A stretch of 64,000 bases of DNA from Agaribacillus sp965228415 (GTDB lineage Bacteria > Bacteroidota > Bacteroidia > Cytophagales > Cyclobacteriaceae). The position numbers were made by a program, and so were the translations under genes. Under the pieces are notes generated by a model. That model was given only the letters and a program-made list of their open reading frames with translations, made no database searches and was not told where the DNA came from. Below are positions 8,483 through 17,941 of the stretch, piece after piece. The stretch lies in contig OZ245814.1 of assembly GCA_965228415.1 (NCBI GenBank), positions 4,526,001 to 4,590,000 on the forward strand. Reading direction: 5' to 3'. Positions within the stretch are counted from its first letter, which is position 1. Each line of letters starts with the position of its first letter.

Positions 8483-8968
8483 GTGACGACCCGTAAAACA
8501 ATTAACATGACTGTTATCTATTCACTTTTGTTTTTGCTGGCATGCTCTTCAGAAAAAAATGACGCTGTTGATAAAGGCAATGTATCTGGAAAAGCTGATG
8601 TTGTTGCGGTCTCTGTGTCTGGTCAGCCTGGTGCCTATACTTTTAGCACAACGGTCAGCAGCCCTGACCAGGGATGTAACCAATATGCCAATTGGTGGGA
8701 GGTAGTTTCAGCAGATGAAACATTATTGTACCGAAGAATTCTGAGGCATAGTCATGTAAATGAACAGCCCTTTGCCAGAACCGGAGGGCCGGTTGCCATT
8801 AATCAGGATGACATCGTTTGGATCAGGGCACATATGAATAACACCGGCTACGGTGGGGAGGCTTTCAAAGGAAGTGTTAGCAACGGATTTGTGAAGACCG
8901 CCATGCCAGAAGGGTTTGCAGCTGCGCTGGAAACCCAGGATCCTCAACCAGGAAAATGCCCTTTTTAG
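8483..8968 (+). CDS. Small lipoprotein of unknown function
   Basis: 161 aa. Lipobox LLAC at residues 18-21 marks a lipoprotein. GTG 8483 is preferred over ATG 8507 because it supplies the positive n-region (TTRKT) that the short ATG form lacks. The mature part contains NQYANWWEVV and a DDIVWIRAHMNNTGYGG segment; two cysteines (GCNQY near the middle and KCPF at the end) could form a disulfide. I do not recognise the family. The gene stands between a terminator and the convergent PfpI-like gene, 18 bases away. Confidence 0.75.
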   Translation: MTTRKTINMTVIYSLLFLLACSSEKNDAVDKGNVSGKADVVAVSVSGQPGAYTFSTTVSSPDQGCNQYANWWEVVSADETLLYRRILRHSHVNEQPFARTGGPVAINQDDIVWIRAHMNNTGYGGEAFKGSVSNGFVKTAMPEGFAAALETQDPQPGKCPF

Positions 8969-8986
8969 ATTGATCAAATTCAAAAA

Positions 8987-9739
8987 TCATTGGACGATCA
9001 GGTGATCCACCAGGGATAAATCCCAATCAATAACCAGACCTTTGGCTATACCCTGTGCTACCTTTTTGCCATATAGCAATTCGCATAAATATAAAGCGGC
9101 ATCATAAGACTTAGCCCCTCCGGCCGAGGTAATAAGGTTATCATGGTGCACAAAACTATAGTCTTCATATACAGTGAGCTCCGGGAACATCTTCCTGTAA
9201 GCATCAATGTCTCCGGGGAAAGTGGTGGAGGCTTTTCCGGTCACCAGGCCGGACTTCGCCAACACAAATGCCCCGTCACATAGTGACATGACAAATTTAG
9301 CCCCGGAACCCTGCGTTTTAACAAAGGAGATCAAAGCTTCATTTTCAAGATCTTTGTCCATATTATGTTCCGCGCTGGCTACCACCAGCACGTCAATGTC
9401 CGGAAGTGCCGGACTGTCAAAGCTGAAATCGGGCAAGATTCTAATCCCTTCAAAAGTGGTAACAACATCCATGGTTGGCGCGACGGTAAAAACTTTCATG
9501 CCAAATTCATGATGAAAAACAGAATGGTGAAAAATATCAAAGGGTGCCATAAGCTCCGAATTAAAGACACCATCAATGATCAAAAATGCAATATTCCAGG
9601 TAGTTACCGGGGATTGGTATTCCGGTAGCGTCACAGTGTTTTTTGGGGGATCGCGTTCATCGATTTTGATTTCAGTCCGACAACTGCCTAGTAGGATCAA
9701 TGCCAAAAGTATGCAAGTATGTTTCAAGCCAGTTTTCAT
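8987..9739 (-). CDS. DJ-1/PfpI-family lipoprotein
   Basis: 250 aa. Lipobox LLGSC (Cys20) followed by a DJ-1/PfpI glutamine-amidotransferase-like fold: IAFLIIDGVFNSELMAPFDIF start, VLVVASAEHN, and the nucleophile elbow SLCDGAF (Cys154), then HHDNLITSAGG. This matches the GATase1-like domain found in AraC-type regulators and isonitrile-hydratase-like proteins, but here it is alone and lipid-anchored. The substrate is unknown. It is transcribed away from the convergent lipoprotein and lies 73 bases downstream of the ABC exporter on the same strand. Confidence 0.85.
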   Translation of the reverse strand: MKTGLKHTCILLALILLGSCRTEIKIDERDPPKNTVTLPEYQSPVTTWNIAFLIIDGVFNSELMAPFDIFHHSVFHHEFGMKVFTVAPTMDVVTTFEGIRILPDFSFDSPALPDIDVLVVASAEHNMDKDLENEALISFVKTQGSGAKFVMSLCDGAFVLAKSGLVTGKASTTFPGDIDAYRKMFPELTVYEDYSFVHHDNLITSAGGAKSYDAALYLCELLYGKKVAQGIAKGLVIDWDLSLVDHLIVQ

Positions 9740-9812
9740 AGTGGATTTCCGTCAGTTAAGATTTACAATAAGGACCCGAATTCACCTTGGCAGGTGCGCC
9801 AAAGAATCCATT

Positions 9813-11615
9813 TTAAACCACCTCCTGGAACTGTAGTTTTACGAGATTATTATAAAGGCCATTTTCGATCTTGGAAAGATCATCATGCGTTCCCGATTCC
9901 AGGATGTTGCCTTCATTGATTACATAGATCTTGTCTACTTTCCTGATGGTAGACAGGCGATGAGCGATAATAATGGTGGTCCGATTCTCCATTAATTTGT
10001 CCAGGGCAGTTTGCACCAAATTTTCGGATTCGGCATCGAGAGAACTGGTAGCTTCATCCAATATTAATATTTTAGGATCTTTTAAAATCGCTCTGGCAAT
10101 AGCTACGCGTTGTTTTTGTCCGCCAGATAATTTCATACCTCTTTCGCCTACCAGTGTGTCCAGCTTTTCCGGAAAGGAATTGATGAATTCCAGGGCGTTG
10201 GCCTGTCTGGCGGCTTCGAGAATTTCATCATCGCCGGCCAGGGGGTTCCCATATCCTATATTTTCTCTGATACTTCCACCAAAAAGTATAACTTCCTGGG
10301 GAACAATTCCAAGGTTAGACCTGAATCCCCTCAAATCATAGTCATTAATATTTTTTCCATCGACCCTGATTTCTCCCTTGTCTAAAGCATAGAAACGCAT
10401 CAATAACTGGATGATGGTAGACTTCCCCGCTCCGCTGTGTCCTACCAGCGCAATTTTCTCTCCGGGCTGCACCGAAAAATCTATCTGTTTCAGTACTGGA
10501 AAATCTTTTCTGGTGGGGTAAGAAAATGCGACCGCCTTAAATTCTACACTGCCTTTAAGTTTCATAGAAGGTGTCAGCGTAGTATCCAAATCCAGCTCGG
10601 TGGTTTCTCCAATAATTTCCAAAACCCTTTCCGAGGCTCCCATGGCCCGTTGCACCGTACCATAAATGCTTCCCAAACCGGCTATAGAGCCACCAATGAA
10701 AGCTGTAAATAAGACGAATGAAAACAAATCACCTACCTCCATGCCCGCCTGCACCAGGGTTGCTCCCCGCCACATGACACCTACGATTCCGCCAAAAAGC
10801 GCAATAATTATAAATGATATAAAGAGCCCCCGGTACTTGGCAGTCTTCAGCGCGGTTTTCACGACGCTGTCAAGGGATCTTCGATACCTTAATACCTCCG
10901 TTAGCTCACTGGTAAAGGCTTTCACTGTATGAATAGACTGCATCGTCTCCTCTACAATTATATTGGCAGTTGCCAGCTGATCCTGGGTCTGCCTCGAAAG
11001 TTTTCTAATGAACCGGCCAAAAAACATGGCACCGAGGATGACTACCGGAAAGGTAGCCAGCATGAATAAACTTAACTTTGGCGTCGACCAAAAAATAAAT
11101 ATCAGGGCACCTACTAAAGTAATGATTTGTCTTACCAATTCTGCCAGCGTGGTTGAAAAGGTGTCTTGCAGCAAGGAAACATCAGAAGTAATTCTACTCA
11201 ACAATTCCCCTGTTCTGCTTTTGTCGTAAAAGGGAATGGGCAAGGTCATTAATTTGGTGTAAAGACTTTGACGAATGTCAGCCATGCCCTTTTCACTTAC
11301 CTGGGCAAAAAGATACACTCTGAAAAATGAAAAAATACTTTGGGTTACCAGCACTGCGAAAAGCATCAAAGTAATTTGATTGATATCGTTTGTGAACCAA
11401 TTACCTTCACCAACTGCCGCGTTGACAAGCTTGCCCATCAGAAAGGGAAATAAAAGTAACACGCCGCTTCCCGCCAGTAAGCAAAGCATTCCTAAAATAA
11501 AGGGTAATTTATAGGGGACCAGGTATTTGAATATCCCCAACAATTGTGCGAAATTTTTTTTGTTTAATGCCTTTTTATCTTCTTCTTTCAGGCCTTTTTG
11601 ATCGATTTTCGCCAT
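9813..11615 (-). CDS. ABC exporter, fused membrane and ATPase domains (MsbA-like)
   Basis: 600 aa, normal half-transporter length. Six membrane helices (about 38-325), then the nucleotide-binding domain: Walker A GHSGAGKST (392-400), Q-loop IVPQE, signature LSGGQ (496-500), Walker B ILILDEATS (517-523), H-loop IAHRLST. It would work as a homodimer. It resembles lipid/multidrug exporters of the MsbA/BmrA type; sequence alone does not tell which substrate. Confidence 0.92.
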   Translation of the reverse strand: MAKIDQKGLKEEDKKALNKKNFAQLLGIFKYLVPYKLPFILGMLCLLAGSGVLLLFPFLMGKLVNAAVGEGNWFTNDINQITLMLFAVLVTQSIFSFFRVYLFAQVSEKGMADIRQSLYTKLMTLPIPFYDKSRTGELLSRITSDVSLLQDTFSTTLAELVRQIITLVGALIFIFWSTPKLSLFMLATFPVVILGAMFFGRFIRKLSRQTQDQLATANIIVEETMQSIHTVKAFTSELTEVLRYRRSLDSVVKTALKTAKYRGLFISFIIIALFGGIVGVMWRGATLVQAGMEVGDLFSFVLFTAFIGGSIAGLGSIYGTVQRAMGASERVLEIIGETTELDLDTTLTPSMKLKGSVEFKAVAFSYPTRKDFPVLKQIDFSVQPGEKIALVGHSGAGKSTIIQLLMRFYALDKGEIRVDGKNINDYDLRGFRSNLGIVPQEVILFGGSIRENIGYGNPLAGDDEILEAARQANALEFINSFPEKLDTLVGERGMKLSGGQKQRVAIARAILKDPKILILDEATSSLDAESENLVQTALDKLMENRTTIIIAHRLSTIRKVDKIYVINEGNILESGTHDDLSKIENGLYNNLVKLQFQEVV

Positions 11616-11748
11616 TCACGCTAATATTAAACTTATGACCTCATCCCAAGAGTGGTCTTGCCCTGCTTTAACGATAGATTTGTATTTCCGTCTGTGCAAG
11701 GCAACAAATTTTCGCAAATTTATTTAGTAATCACTACAATGTCGAATT

Positions 11749-11756
11749 TATTTTTG
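11749..11756 (+). promoter_or_regulatory. -7 box (TATTTTTG) upstream of the universal stress gene
   Basis: A TAnnTTTG match 86 bases upstream of ATG 11842. No good -33 element is seen. Confidence 0.3.
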
Positions 11757-11841
11757 AATTTGCAGGAATTATACTTGTTTACCTTGAAAATATCATTTTA
11801 TTACCGAAAATTGTAGTCAACAAAACTGTCAACAACCCACC

Positions 11842-12759
11842 ATGTATCCATTAAAAAAAATCCTTGTTTGCCTAGATTTATCGGAGATAGATGAGCAGCT
11901 TATCAGCTATACCAATTTGATCAGCGGCATTGTAAAAGCAGAAAGTATTGATTTTATACATGTCGCCAAAATGCTTGACATTCCCGCCGAAATCAAGGAG
12001 AAATTTCCGGAGCTTGTTCCATCGGCTGATGAAACCATCATCAAAAGAATCGAAAGTTGCCTGGAAACACGCCTGGACAAACAGCTGAAAGTCGACAGTA
12101 ATATTGTCTTGAAGGAGGGAAACCCCACCCATAAAATTGTGGAATACGCCAAAGAAAAGGATATTGATCTGGTCGTTGTTGGCCGTAAATTGAAATTAAC
12201 AGGAACGGGAATAATTCCTCAAAAGCTGGTGAGACTGATTCCATGCAATATCCTGTTTGTTCCGGAAAAAAGTGAGTTGACGATTTCAAGGATCATGGTG
12301 CCTGTTGACTTCTCCAAAAAATCGGCTTATGCCTTAGAGCGGGCGCTGGATATTGCCAGGTTGAAAGACATAGAAATTTTATTTCAAAATGTTTATGTCG
12401 TTCCCTCGGGTTATTCCCATACCGGTAAAAGCTACGAAGACTTTGCCGAAATCATGAAACATCATGCTGAAAACGACTTTAAGAAATTTATAGGTGATTT
12501 TAATTTGCAGGGTATTAAACACCGAAGCACTTACACCCTGGACGATGACAAGAGACCCGCTGATAAAATATATGCTATCGCTTTAAAAGAAGAGGCTAGC
12601 CTGATAGTTGTAGGAGCGAAGGGAAAAACTTCGGCTGCGACGGTACTATTGGGAAGCGTCACCGAGCAACTCGCGAACTATGACAGTGAAATCCCACTAT
12701 TCATTGTAAAAGATAAAAAAGATAATTTAAGCTTTTTCGAAGCTTTGATGCAGGTGTGA
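11842..12759 (+). CDS. Tandem universal stress protein (two UspA domains)
   Basis: 305 aa with two UspA-like domains, about 1-145 and 148-295, each starting with a KILVCLDLS/RIMVPVDFS strand. The second domain keeps the ATP-binding glycine loop in degenerate form (VVGAKGKTSAATVLLGSV). The first has VVGRKLKLTGTG. Such tandem USPs are cytoplasmic stress proteins. Single gene with long untranscribed-looking DNA on both sides. Confidence 0.9.
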   Translation: MYPLKKILVCLDLSEIDEQLISYTNLISGIVKAESIDFIHVAKMLDIPAEIKEKFPELVPSADETIIKRIESCLETRLDKQLKVDSNIVLKEGNPTHKIVEYAKEKDIDLVVVGRKLKLTGTGIIPQKLVRLIPCNILFVPEKSELTISRIMVPVDFSKKSAYALERALDIARLKDIEILFQNVYVVPSGYSHTGKSYEDFAEIMKHHAENDFKKFIGDFNLQGIKHRSTYTLDDDKRPADKIYAIALKEEASLIVVGAKGKTSAATVLLGSVTEQLANYDSEIPLFIVKDKKDNLSFFEALMQV

Positions 12760-13311
12760 AAAATCACTTAATCTGTAGTTATTTTTATGTCGATATCTTA
12801 GCGTCAGAAATTACTACTTTTTATCCATGTGGTAATGGACGGGCTTATCCGCGGTTAGCCCCAAATGGCACTTAATTTTTATGTGCCGAAATCTCCCATT
12901 AAAAATTTACTTTTTTCTGCCGGTGACATAATATGTCACCGGTGTCTTGTAGCTTTACTTTTAGAATCATTTTGGTCATTTCACAACCAGTCAAGTTCGT
13001 CAGTCGGAAGTTATACTTTATTGTTAAAACAGATTCAAAATGTATCGGCACCTGACCATATGTTTATCGGTAACAACCTCTTACAAGCTTTAACCAACAC
13101 GGAAAGGATCATGTAAGAAAGCCAGCATCAGCCTGATATTCATCTGCCAAAACAATGGAAGTAAAGGTGTTAAACTAAGTGACATGATCATGAAGCTACC
13201 GGAAAAGAGCAGAAGCACTGAATTTGCATTTGATTGACTAAAAAAATCAATTGTCAAGTCAAAAGTATACGCAATTAGTGGAAATATCGGAAAACTATAA
13301 ATGATAAAGAC
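12760..13311. other. Gene-free stretch with a perfect 23-bp palindrome
   Basis: No supportable gene; the 83-codon plus-strand ORF in the middle has no recognisable composition. It holds the palindrome at 12920-12942 and a weaker 5-bp inverted repeat (12867-12871 / 12883-12887). Confidence 0.5.
12920..12942. repeat. Perfect palindrome, half-site CCGGTGACATA
   Basis: Arms 12920-12930 and 12932-12942 are exact complements around a single central A. No T-run follows on either strand, so it is more like a protein-binding site than a terminator. The nearest downstream gene starts at 13312. Confidence 0.55.
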
Positions 13312-14607
13312 ATGGAAAGTAAATATTTTTTTATCCTGATGTTTTTGTGTCCCATTTGGAGCATGGGGCAAGCACCGGAAGAAAACCCTTCATCACAGTT
13401 CCCTGTTAATACAAATCCAACGTCATTTGTAACCACGAGCCCAGGTGCCGCTCCTGATCCCTGTCTCGACCCACCCACTCCCCCAACAAGACCGGGCTTA
13501 TTTCTACTGGACGGAGATTTTGAGAATTTCGGCACCAGTGATGCTGCCACCTGCGATGTTGAATCAAACTGTTTCCTTACACATCCGACAGCAACACTTC
13601 AGGATAACTGTATCAGCACCTTGTGGAAAGTGTCACATGGTACCCCTGAAGTTTGCACCGACAATGGTAACTACCAAATCCACCTGTGGTCGGGCGATTG
13701 GTCTGGCAATGGAGATCTTGAAGGCGAGGGAATATTCTATGATTGTGTCCTTGACAGATGTGAAAACTATGAGATATCGTTAAAATTAAAAACATCCGGA
13801 CCCGTTAAGAAAATTTATTTTTACCTGGTAGATGGAATTCAGCACAAAGAACCCGATGCCAATATACAGGTGCCCGAGTCCTCATTTTTTGATGTTCCCA
13901 GCAATTTTAATCGCATTCAGTTAATTCACGAAATTGATAATTTTGATACTCCTGACGGCAATTGGGATGAAATCACGCTGCCTGTATTTTCTCCCATATT
14001 TCATAACATGAAATTTTGGATTTATCCGCTCGACGATAAATTGAATGCCTCAAACGGACCGGATTTATTGTTTGTCGATGACGTTACAGACGGTTTACCC
14101 GGTTCTGTTAGCACTTGTGACAGTATCATAAATTACACCACAAACCCGGTACCTGAAACAACCAAGGGCCTTGAAATAAATGCTTCTGGATCCGTTTCCA
14201 TCAACTCGGGGCAAAATGTTGAGTTTATAGCCGGCAGCCAGATCCTCATCCAACCCGGTGCGACCATTAACAGCGGCGCAGAATTTTGTGCCCGCATAGT
14301 GCCTTGTGTCAGTGCCAATAACTGCAACGTGGGTTTGCCCACTTTCCAGGGATTAAAATCAACACAGCGCCAAGACCCGGTTATCTATCCAAATCCAATG
14401 CAAAACACAGTAAGTGTTCAACTTGAAAACATTGAAAAGTTTTCTATCCGGTTGCTTGATAAATGGAACCGGGAAATCCCGGTTACTTACGAAACTATAA
14501 CGTCCGGATCCATTCAAATCAGTTTGAAAGGAATGAGTCCGGGTATCTATTATCTTAAATTATCATCTTCCGGAAAAGTTATCGTGGAGAGGATAATCAT
14601 AAAATAA
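13312..14607 (+). CDS. Secreted T9SS cargo protein of unknown function
   Basis: 431 aa. Signal peptide (MESKYFFILMFLCPIWSMGQ); a proline-rich stretch; a cysteine-containing beta-sandwich-like region (about 60-250) reminiscent of carbohydrate-binding or choice-of-anchor domains. Then a short coat-hanger-like segment (SVSINSGQNVEFIAGSQI... PGATINSGAEFCARI) and a C-terminal type A T9SS sorting domain from IYPNPMQNTV to the end (GIYYLKLSSSGKVIVERIIIK region). It should cross the outer membrane by T9SS and be surface-attached or released. First gene of a three-gene operon; 29 bases to the next gene. The substrate or role of the N-terminal domain is unknown. Confidence 0.88.
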   Translation: MESKYFFILMFLCPIWSMGQAPEENPSSQFPVNTNPTSFVTTSPGAAPDPCLDPPTPPTRPGLFLLDGDFENFGTSDAATCDVESNCFLTHPTATLQDNCISTLWKVSHGTPEVCTDNGNYQIHLWSGDWSGNGDLEGEGIFYDCVLDRCENYEISLKLKTSGPVKKIYFYLVDGIQHKEPDANIQVPESSFFDVPSNFNRIQLIHEIDNFDTPDGNWDEITLPVFSPIFHNMKFWIYPLDDKLNASNGPDLLFVDDVTDGLPGSVSTCDSIINYTTNPVPETTKGLEINASGSVSINSGQNVEFIAGSQILIQPGATINSGAEFCARIVPCVSANNCNVGLPTFQGLKSTQRQDPVIYPNPMQNTVSVQLENIEKFSIRLLDKWNREIPVTYETITSGSIQISLKGMSPGIYYLKLSSSGKVIVERIIIK

Positions 14608-14636
14608 AGCCGATCACCAATCAACTTAATGAAACC

Positions 14637-15380
14637 ATGAAAAATCCTAAAAATTCAATTCGCATGAAAAATTTGCTATTGACCTTAACGCTAACTTTAG
14701 CTATTTCAACCATAACCTTCGGCCAATTTGCCAATTCAGGTTATTTAAAATCCGGATCTGCCAATACCGTCAACGCCGGTGCCTTTATGCAGTTTGTGCC
14801 AGATGCGGCAAATTCCTATTCCAGAGCTGTGTTTTCTCACAATGCTCGCTGGGGAAGTGATGACGTATGGCATATGGGAGTAGTGGGTGCCAATGACGCC
14901 CAGGCGATATTGATGCCTAATAAGGATGGATTCATGTTTATCACTCACCCAAACACCGGAAATTTTGCCAAAACCATGACACATGCCAATTTCATTGCCG
15001 GCACCAAGATGATTATAAAGAATAATGGCAGGGTTGGTATAGGTACCACCGTTCCGGATTCAAAGTTAACAGTAAAGGGAAAAATCCATGCGGAAGAGGT
15101 TAAGGTAGACCTCAATGTGCCGGGACCTGATTACGTATTTGATAAGGATTATACATTAACCAGTCTTGCAGCTATTGAAAAATACATTTTGGAAAACAAA
15201 CACCTTCCCGGAATCCCATCTGCCATGGAAATGGAAACCAATGGCATTAATCTCAGTGAAATGAATATGAAGCTATTGGAAAAAGTGGAGGAGCTGACTT
15301 TGCACTTAATCAGTCAACATAAAGAAATCAACGCCTTAAAAACCGAGCTAAATACGCTTAAGACGAAAAATGGCAAATAA
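14637..15380 (+). CDS. Exported coiled-coil surface protein (tail-fibre-like C-terminus)
   Basis: 247 aa. Signal peptide after a short leader; ATG 14637 or ATG 14664 (MKNLLLTLTLTLAIS) may be the start. A repetitive beta region is followed by GRVGIGTTVPDSKLTVKGKI and the EYVF/YVFDKDY...LPGIPSA...MNMKLLEKVEELT block, then a heptad-like coiled coil to the end. This C-terminal block is widespread in Bacteroidota surface proteins and resembles trimeric fibre ends. It lacks a T9SS sorting domain although both neighbours have one. Its last 11 bases overlap the protease gene, so the two are translationally linked. Confidence 0.85.
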   Translation: MKNPKNSIRMKNLLLTLTLTLAISTITFGQFANSGYLKSGSANTVNAGAFMQFVPDAANSYSRAVFSHNARWGSDDVWHMGVVGANDAQAILMPNKDGFMFITHPNTGNFAKTMTHANFIAGTKMIIKNNGRVGIGTTVPDSKLTVKGKIHAEEVKVDLNVPGPDYVFDKDYTLTSLAAIEKYILENKHLPGIPSAMEMETNGINLSEMNMKLLEKVEELTLHLISQHKEINALKTELNTLKTKNGK

Positions 15381-17163
15381 ATTACCAAATTTTTTATGCT
15401 GCAATAACTCGAAAGTGGGAAATATCAACTTTAAGTTATTGGTATTGACGGTCTTCATGAATCCACTTTGTCTTCTCGGTCAGGATATGGAGTGTGGTTC
15501 TTTTGTTACCACTGAGAACGTTGCCCAATATTTGCCTCACTTTGGAAATAACGACATATTAAACCAGGTGCTTGATATAACAATGCCCCAAAGAGGCAAT
15601 ATTGATAAAAACGCTAAAACCGACATTACTTACAACCCGGATAACATCCCATTTCACATTCCGGTCAAAATTAATATATATCATGACGATGGCGGCATGG
15701 GGTTTAATGATGCGATTGATGAACAGACCGCGTTACAGCTTCTCGATGAGGTAAACACCCGGTTTCTACAGTTAAACACCGGGATACAATTTTATCTTAA
15801 GTGTGAGGTTGAGCATCATTTTTCTACGAAATACAACACCATTGACAGTGATATTGAATTAGCAGCCATTTATTTATTCAATGGTAACGAACAGGCATTG
15901 GAGTGGGTTTTTGTTGACAACCAAACGTATTCTACCTGGAACGCCAAAGCTACCTTTCCCTGGTCAATCTCTCCTTTCCAATTGGTAATAGCCACTGACA
16001 GAATTTTTCCGGCAAACGAAATGATATTGACTTTAATGCATGAGGTCGGACACACACTGGGGTTAGTCCATACACATGAAAATATCAGATTTGGAGGACC
16101 CTTCAGCGAATGGATCTCCAATACCTTCAACGGAGATGCCGGCAATTGTTATCAGGAAGCTGCCGATCACGGCAGAGATCAAGGTTTAGCCTGTGTTTCA
16201 ACCATCGGGGACACAAAATGTGAAATAAATGGCGATGCGCTTTGCGATACGCCGGCGGCACCCAATTCCGAAAATAACACGCACATGGCGGTCGACAATG
16301 CCCAGGACTGTAACTATACCGGCGGTGGGGAGGACAATTGGGATGATCCTTGGCATAACCCCCCACACTGGACACCACCCACCCGTAACTATATGTCCTC
16401 TATGACGCTACGCGCCTGCCGGTCGGAATTTACACAGGGTCAGGTCGGTGTTATGCACAGTTTTATTATTTCGGATATGGTGAAAAGTGTAAATGGAAAT
16501 TTAGTTCCATGGTTTAATAAAAATGCAGTCTATTTAGATGGAAATGTTAATAATGGTGAAAGTGAGGTAATCCATGTCGCCGAAACAATTGTTGCCGCGA
16601 ACAGCGGTGTCTATAACTTAAACTCCGGTTCGCAGGTGGAAACACAGGCACAAGAATCCATTATGCTTTTGCCTGGTTTTCATGCAAAAAATGGTAGTGT
16701 CTTCAGCGCAAAAGTAGACACCTTTCAGACCTGTAATTACAACTTTGATTTTACAGGTGGCTCAGGGAACAACGCAAGGACTTCGGGGCCTGTCACAGCA
16801 GGGCTGGATTACAATGCCCTGACAGAAGCCTACTCGCTAGTAACAAATGCGCTAATATCAAATCATGAAAAATATAACTTTGATTTACTGAAAGAAGATG
16901 ACACCGATAATATCATGATGGCATATCCTAACCCCGCCAAACAAAGTGTCAATTTTTTGATCCGATCGCCTTCAAATTCCGTGGTAAGATTTTACATATC
17001 AGATATTTCGGGAAATCTGATTGAAGAAATTATTACCGACGGAAAAATAACGGAATTCCAGGAAATTCAGTTTGATACATCAAAATTAAACGATGGCATA
17101 TATTTTTACACGTTGGAAACCCGGAGCAGCAAGCTCACTAAAAAACTGATTATCATGGACTAA
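15370..17163 (+). CDS. Secreted M43-like (pappalysin/metzincin) metalloprotease with T9SS domain
   Basis: 597 aa. Export signal around residues 20-38; propeptide-like region; zinc site HEVGHTLGLVH (His224, Glu225, His228, His234) and a metzincin Met-turn in NYMSSMT (Met342) followed by ACRSEFTQGQVGVM, as in the M43 family. A coat-hanger-like segment (about 405-455: SGVYNLNSGSQVE... LLPGFHAKNGSVFSAKV) and a type A T9SS sorting domain (AYPNPAKQSVNFLI to the end) follow. It is a likely extracellular endopeptidase. Last gene of the operon, closed by the terminator at 17195-17216. Confidence 0.9.
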   Translation: MANKLPNFLCCNNSKVGNINFKLLVLTVFMNPLCLLGQDMECGSFVTTENVAQYLPHFGNNDILNQVLDITMPQRGNIDKNAKTDITYNPDNIPFHIPVKINIYHDDGGMGFNDAIDEQTALQLLDEVNTRFLQLNTGIQFYLKCEVEHHFSTKYNTIDSDIELAAIYLFNGNEQALEWVFVDNQTYSTWNAKATFPWSISPFQLVIATDRIFPANEMILTLMHEVGHTLGLVHTHENIRFGGPFSEWISNTFNGDAGNCYQEAADHGRDQGLACVSTIGDTKCEINGDALCDTPAAPNSENNTHMAVDNAQDCNYTGGGEDNWDDPWHNPPHWTPPTRNYMSSMTLRACRSEFTQGQVGVMHSFIISDMVKSVNGNLVPWFNKNAVYLDGNVNNGESEVIHVAETIVAANSGVYNLNSGSQVETQAQESIMLLPGFHAKNGSVFSAKVDTFQTCNYNFDFTGGSGNNARTSGPVTAGLDYNALTEAYSLVTNALISNHEKYNFDLLKEDDTDNIMMAYPNPAKQSVNFLIRSPSNSVVRFYISDISGNLIEEIITDGKITEFQEIQFDTSKLNDGIYFYTLETRSSKLTKKLIIMD

Positions 17164-17194
17164 TGCTAAAAATCACAATTTCCTAAACCCACAG

Positions 17195-17216
17195 CCTGAC
17201 CTTAGGGTCAGGTTTT
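17195..17216 (+). terminator. Intrinsic terminator of the secreted-protein operon
   Basis: CCTGACC (17195-17201), loop TTAG, GGTCAGG (17206-17212), then TTTTCTC. It lies 31 bases after the protease stop. Confidence 0.85.
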
Positions 17217-17306
17217 CTCATTTCATTATAATCTCAATAGACCGGCCTGTAGATTCGCTACACTCTTTAGATGATCATCGCTATTTTTGATATGAAGAAA
17301 TACGAA

Positions 17307-17939
17307 TTAAGGCATCAAAGTACCCAAACTAAAATTGCCGATTTCCTCAAAAAACGCAGATAGCAATCCGGGATCTACAACAAGGGTAAACAGTATCCCA
17401 AATACCGCGCCGTAAAAATGGGCGTCATGATTAATGTTGTCCTTCCCTTTTTTGCTCATATAATAGGAATAGACCAGGTACAAAATTCCAAATACAAAAG
17501 CGGGAATAGGGACTAACATCGATATGTATAACACATTTGATGGATAAATCATGATGCTACTGAAGACAATCGCCGCTACCCCACCCGACGCGCCAAGGGA
17601 ATTGTAGTTAACATTATTTTTATGTTTCAGAAAAGTTGGAATTTCAGAAAGTACAATGGCTGCCAGATAGAAAACTACATAAATCAACGTGCCAAAGCCT
17701 GCAGACTGGATTTCAAAAAAGTATTCGACATGGTCACCAAAAAAATACAGTGTAAGCATATTGAAGCCCAGATGCACATAATCCGAATGTATGAACCCTG
17801 AAGTCAAAAACCGAAAGTATTGATTTTTGTTAGCGACCGAATAAGGATTCATCATCCACTTGTAAAAAATTTCGTGATTGCTGAAGGCATACATACTTAA
17901 GGCGACTGTAACAGCTATGATGATGAGGGTAGTTGACAT
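17307..17939 (-). CDS. Rhomboid-family intramembrane serine protease
   Basis: 210 aa, about six membrane helices. HLGFNM (Asn60, oxyanion site), GASGG (catalytic Ser118) and HFYGAVFG (catalytic His174) are all present, so it should be active. It cleaves membrane proteins within the bilayer; the target is unknown. The gene starts 2 bases after the stop of the polyprenyl synthase gene, i.e. same operon. Confidence 0.9.
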   Translation of the reverse strand: MSTTLIIIAVTVALSMYAFSNHEIFYKWMMNPYSVANKNQYFRFLTSGFIHSDYVHLGFNMLTLYFFGDHVEYFFEIQSAGFGTLIYVVFYLAAIVLSEIPTFLKHKNNVNYNSLGASGGVAAIVFSSIMIYPSNVLYISMLVPIPAFVFGILYLVYSYYMSKKGKDNINHDAHFYGAVFGILFTLVVDPGLLSAFFEEIGNFSLGTLMP

Positions 17940-17941
17940 AA

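Noticed and set aside
12920..12942. Palindrome as a CRP/FNR site
   Set aside because: The half-site is GGTGAC with a different spacing from TGTGA-N6-TCACA; no basis to name the regulator.
12865..13116. 83-codon plus-strand ORF in the gene desert
   Set aside because: It runs across the palindrome, has no ribosome or promoter context and no family resemblance.
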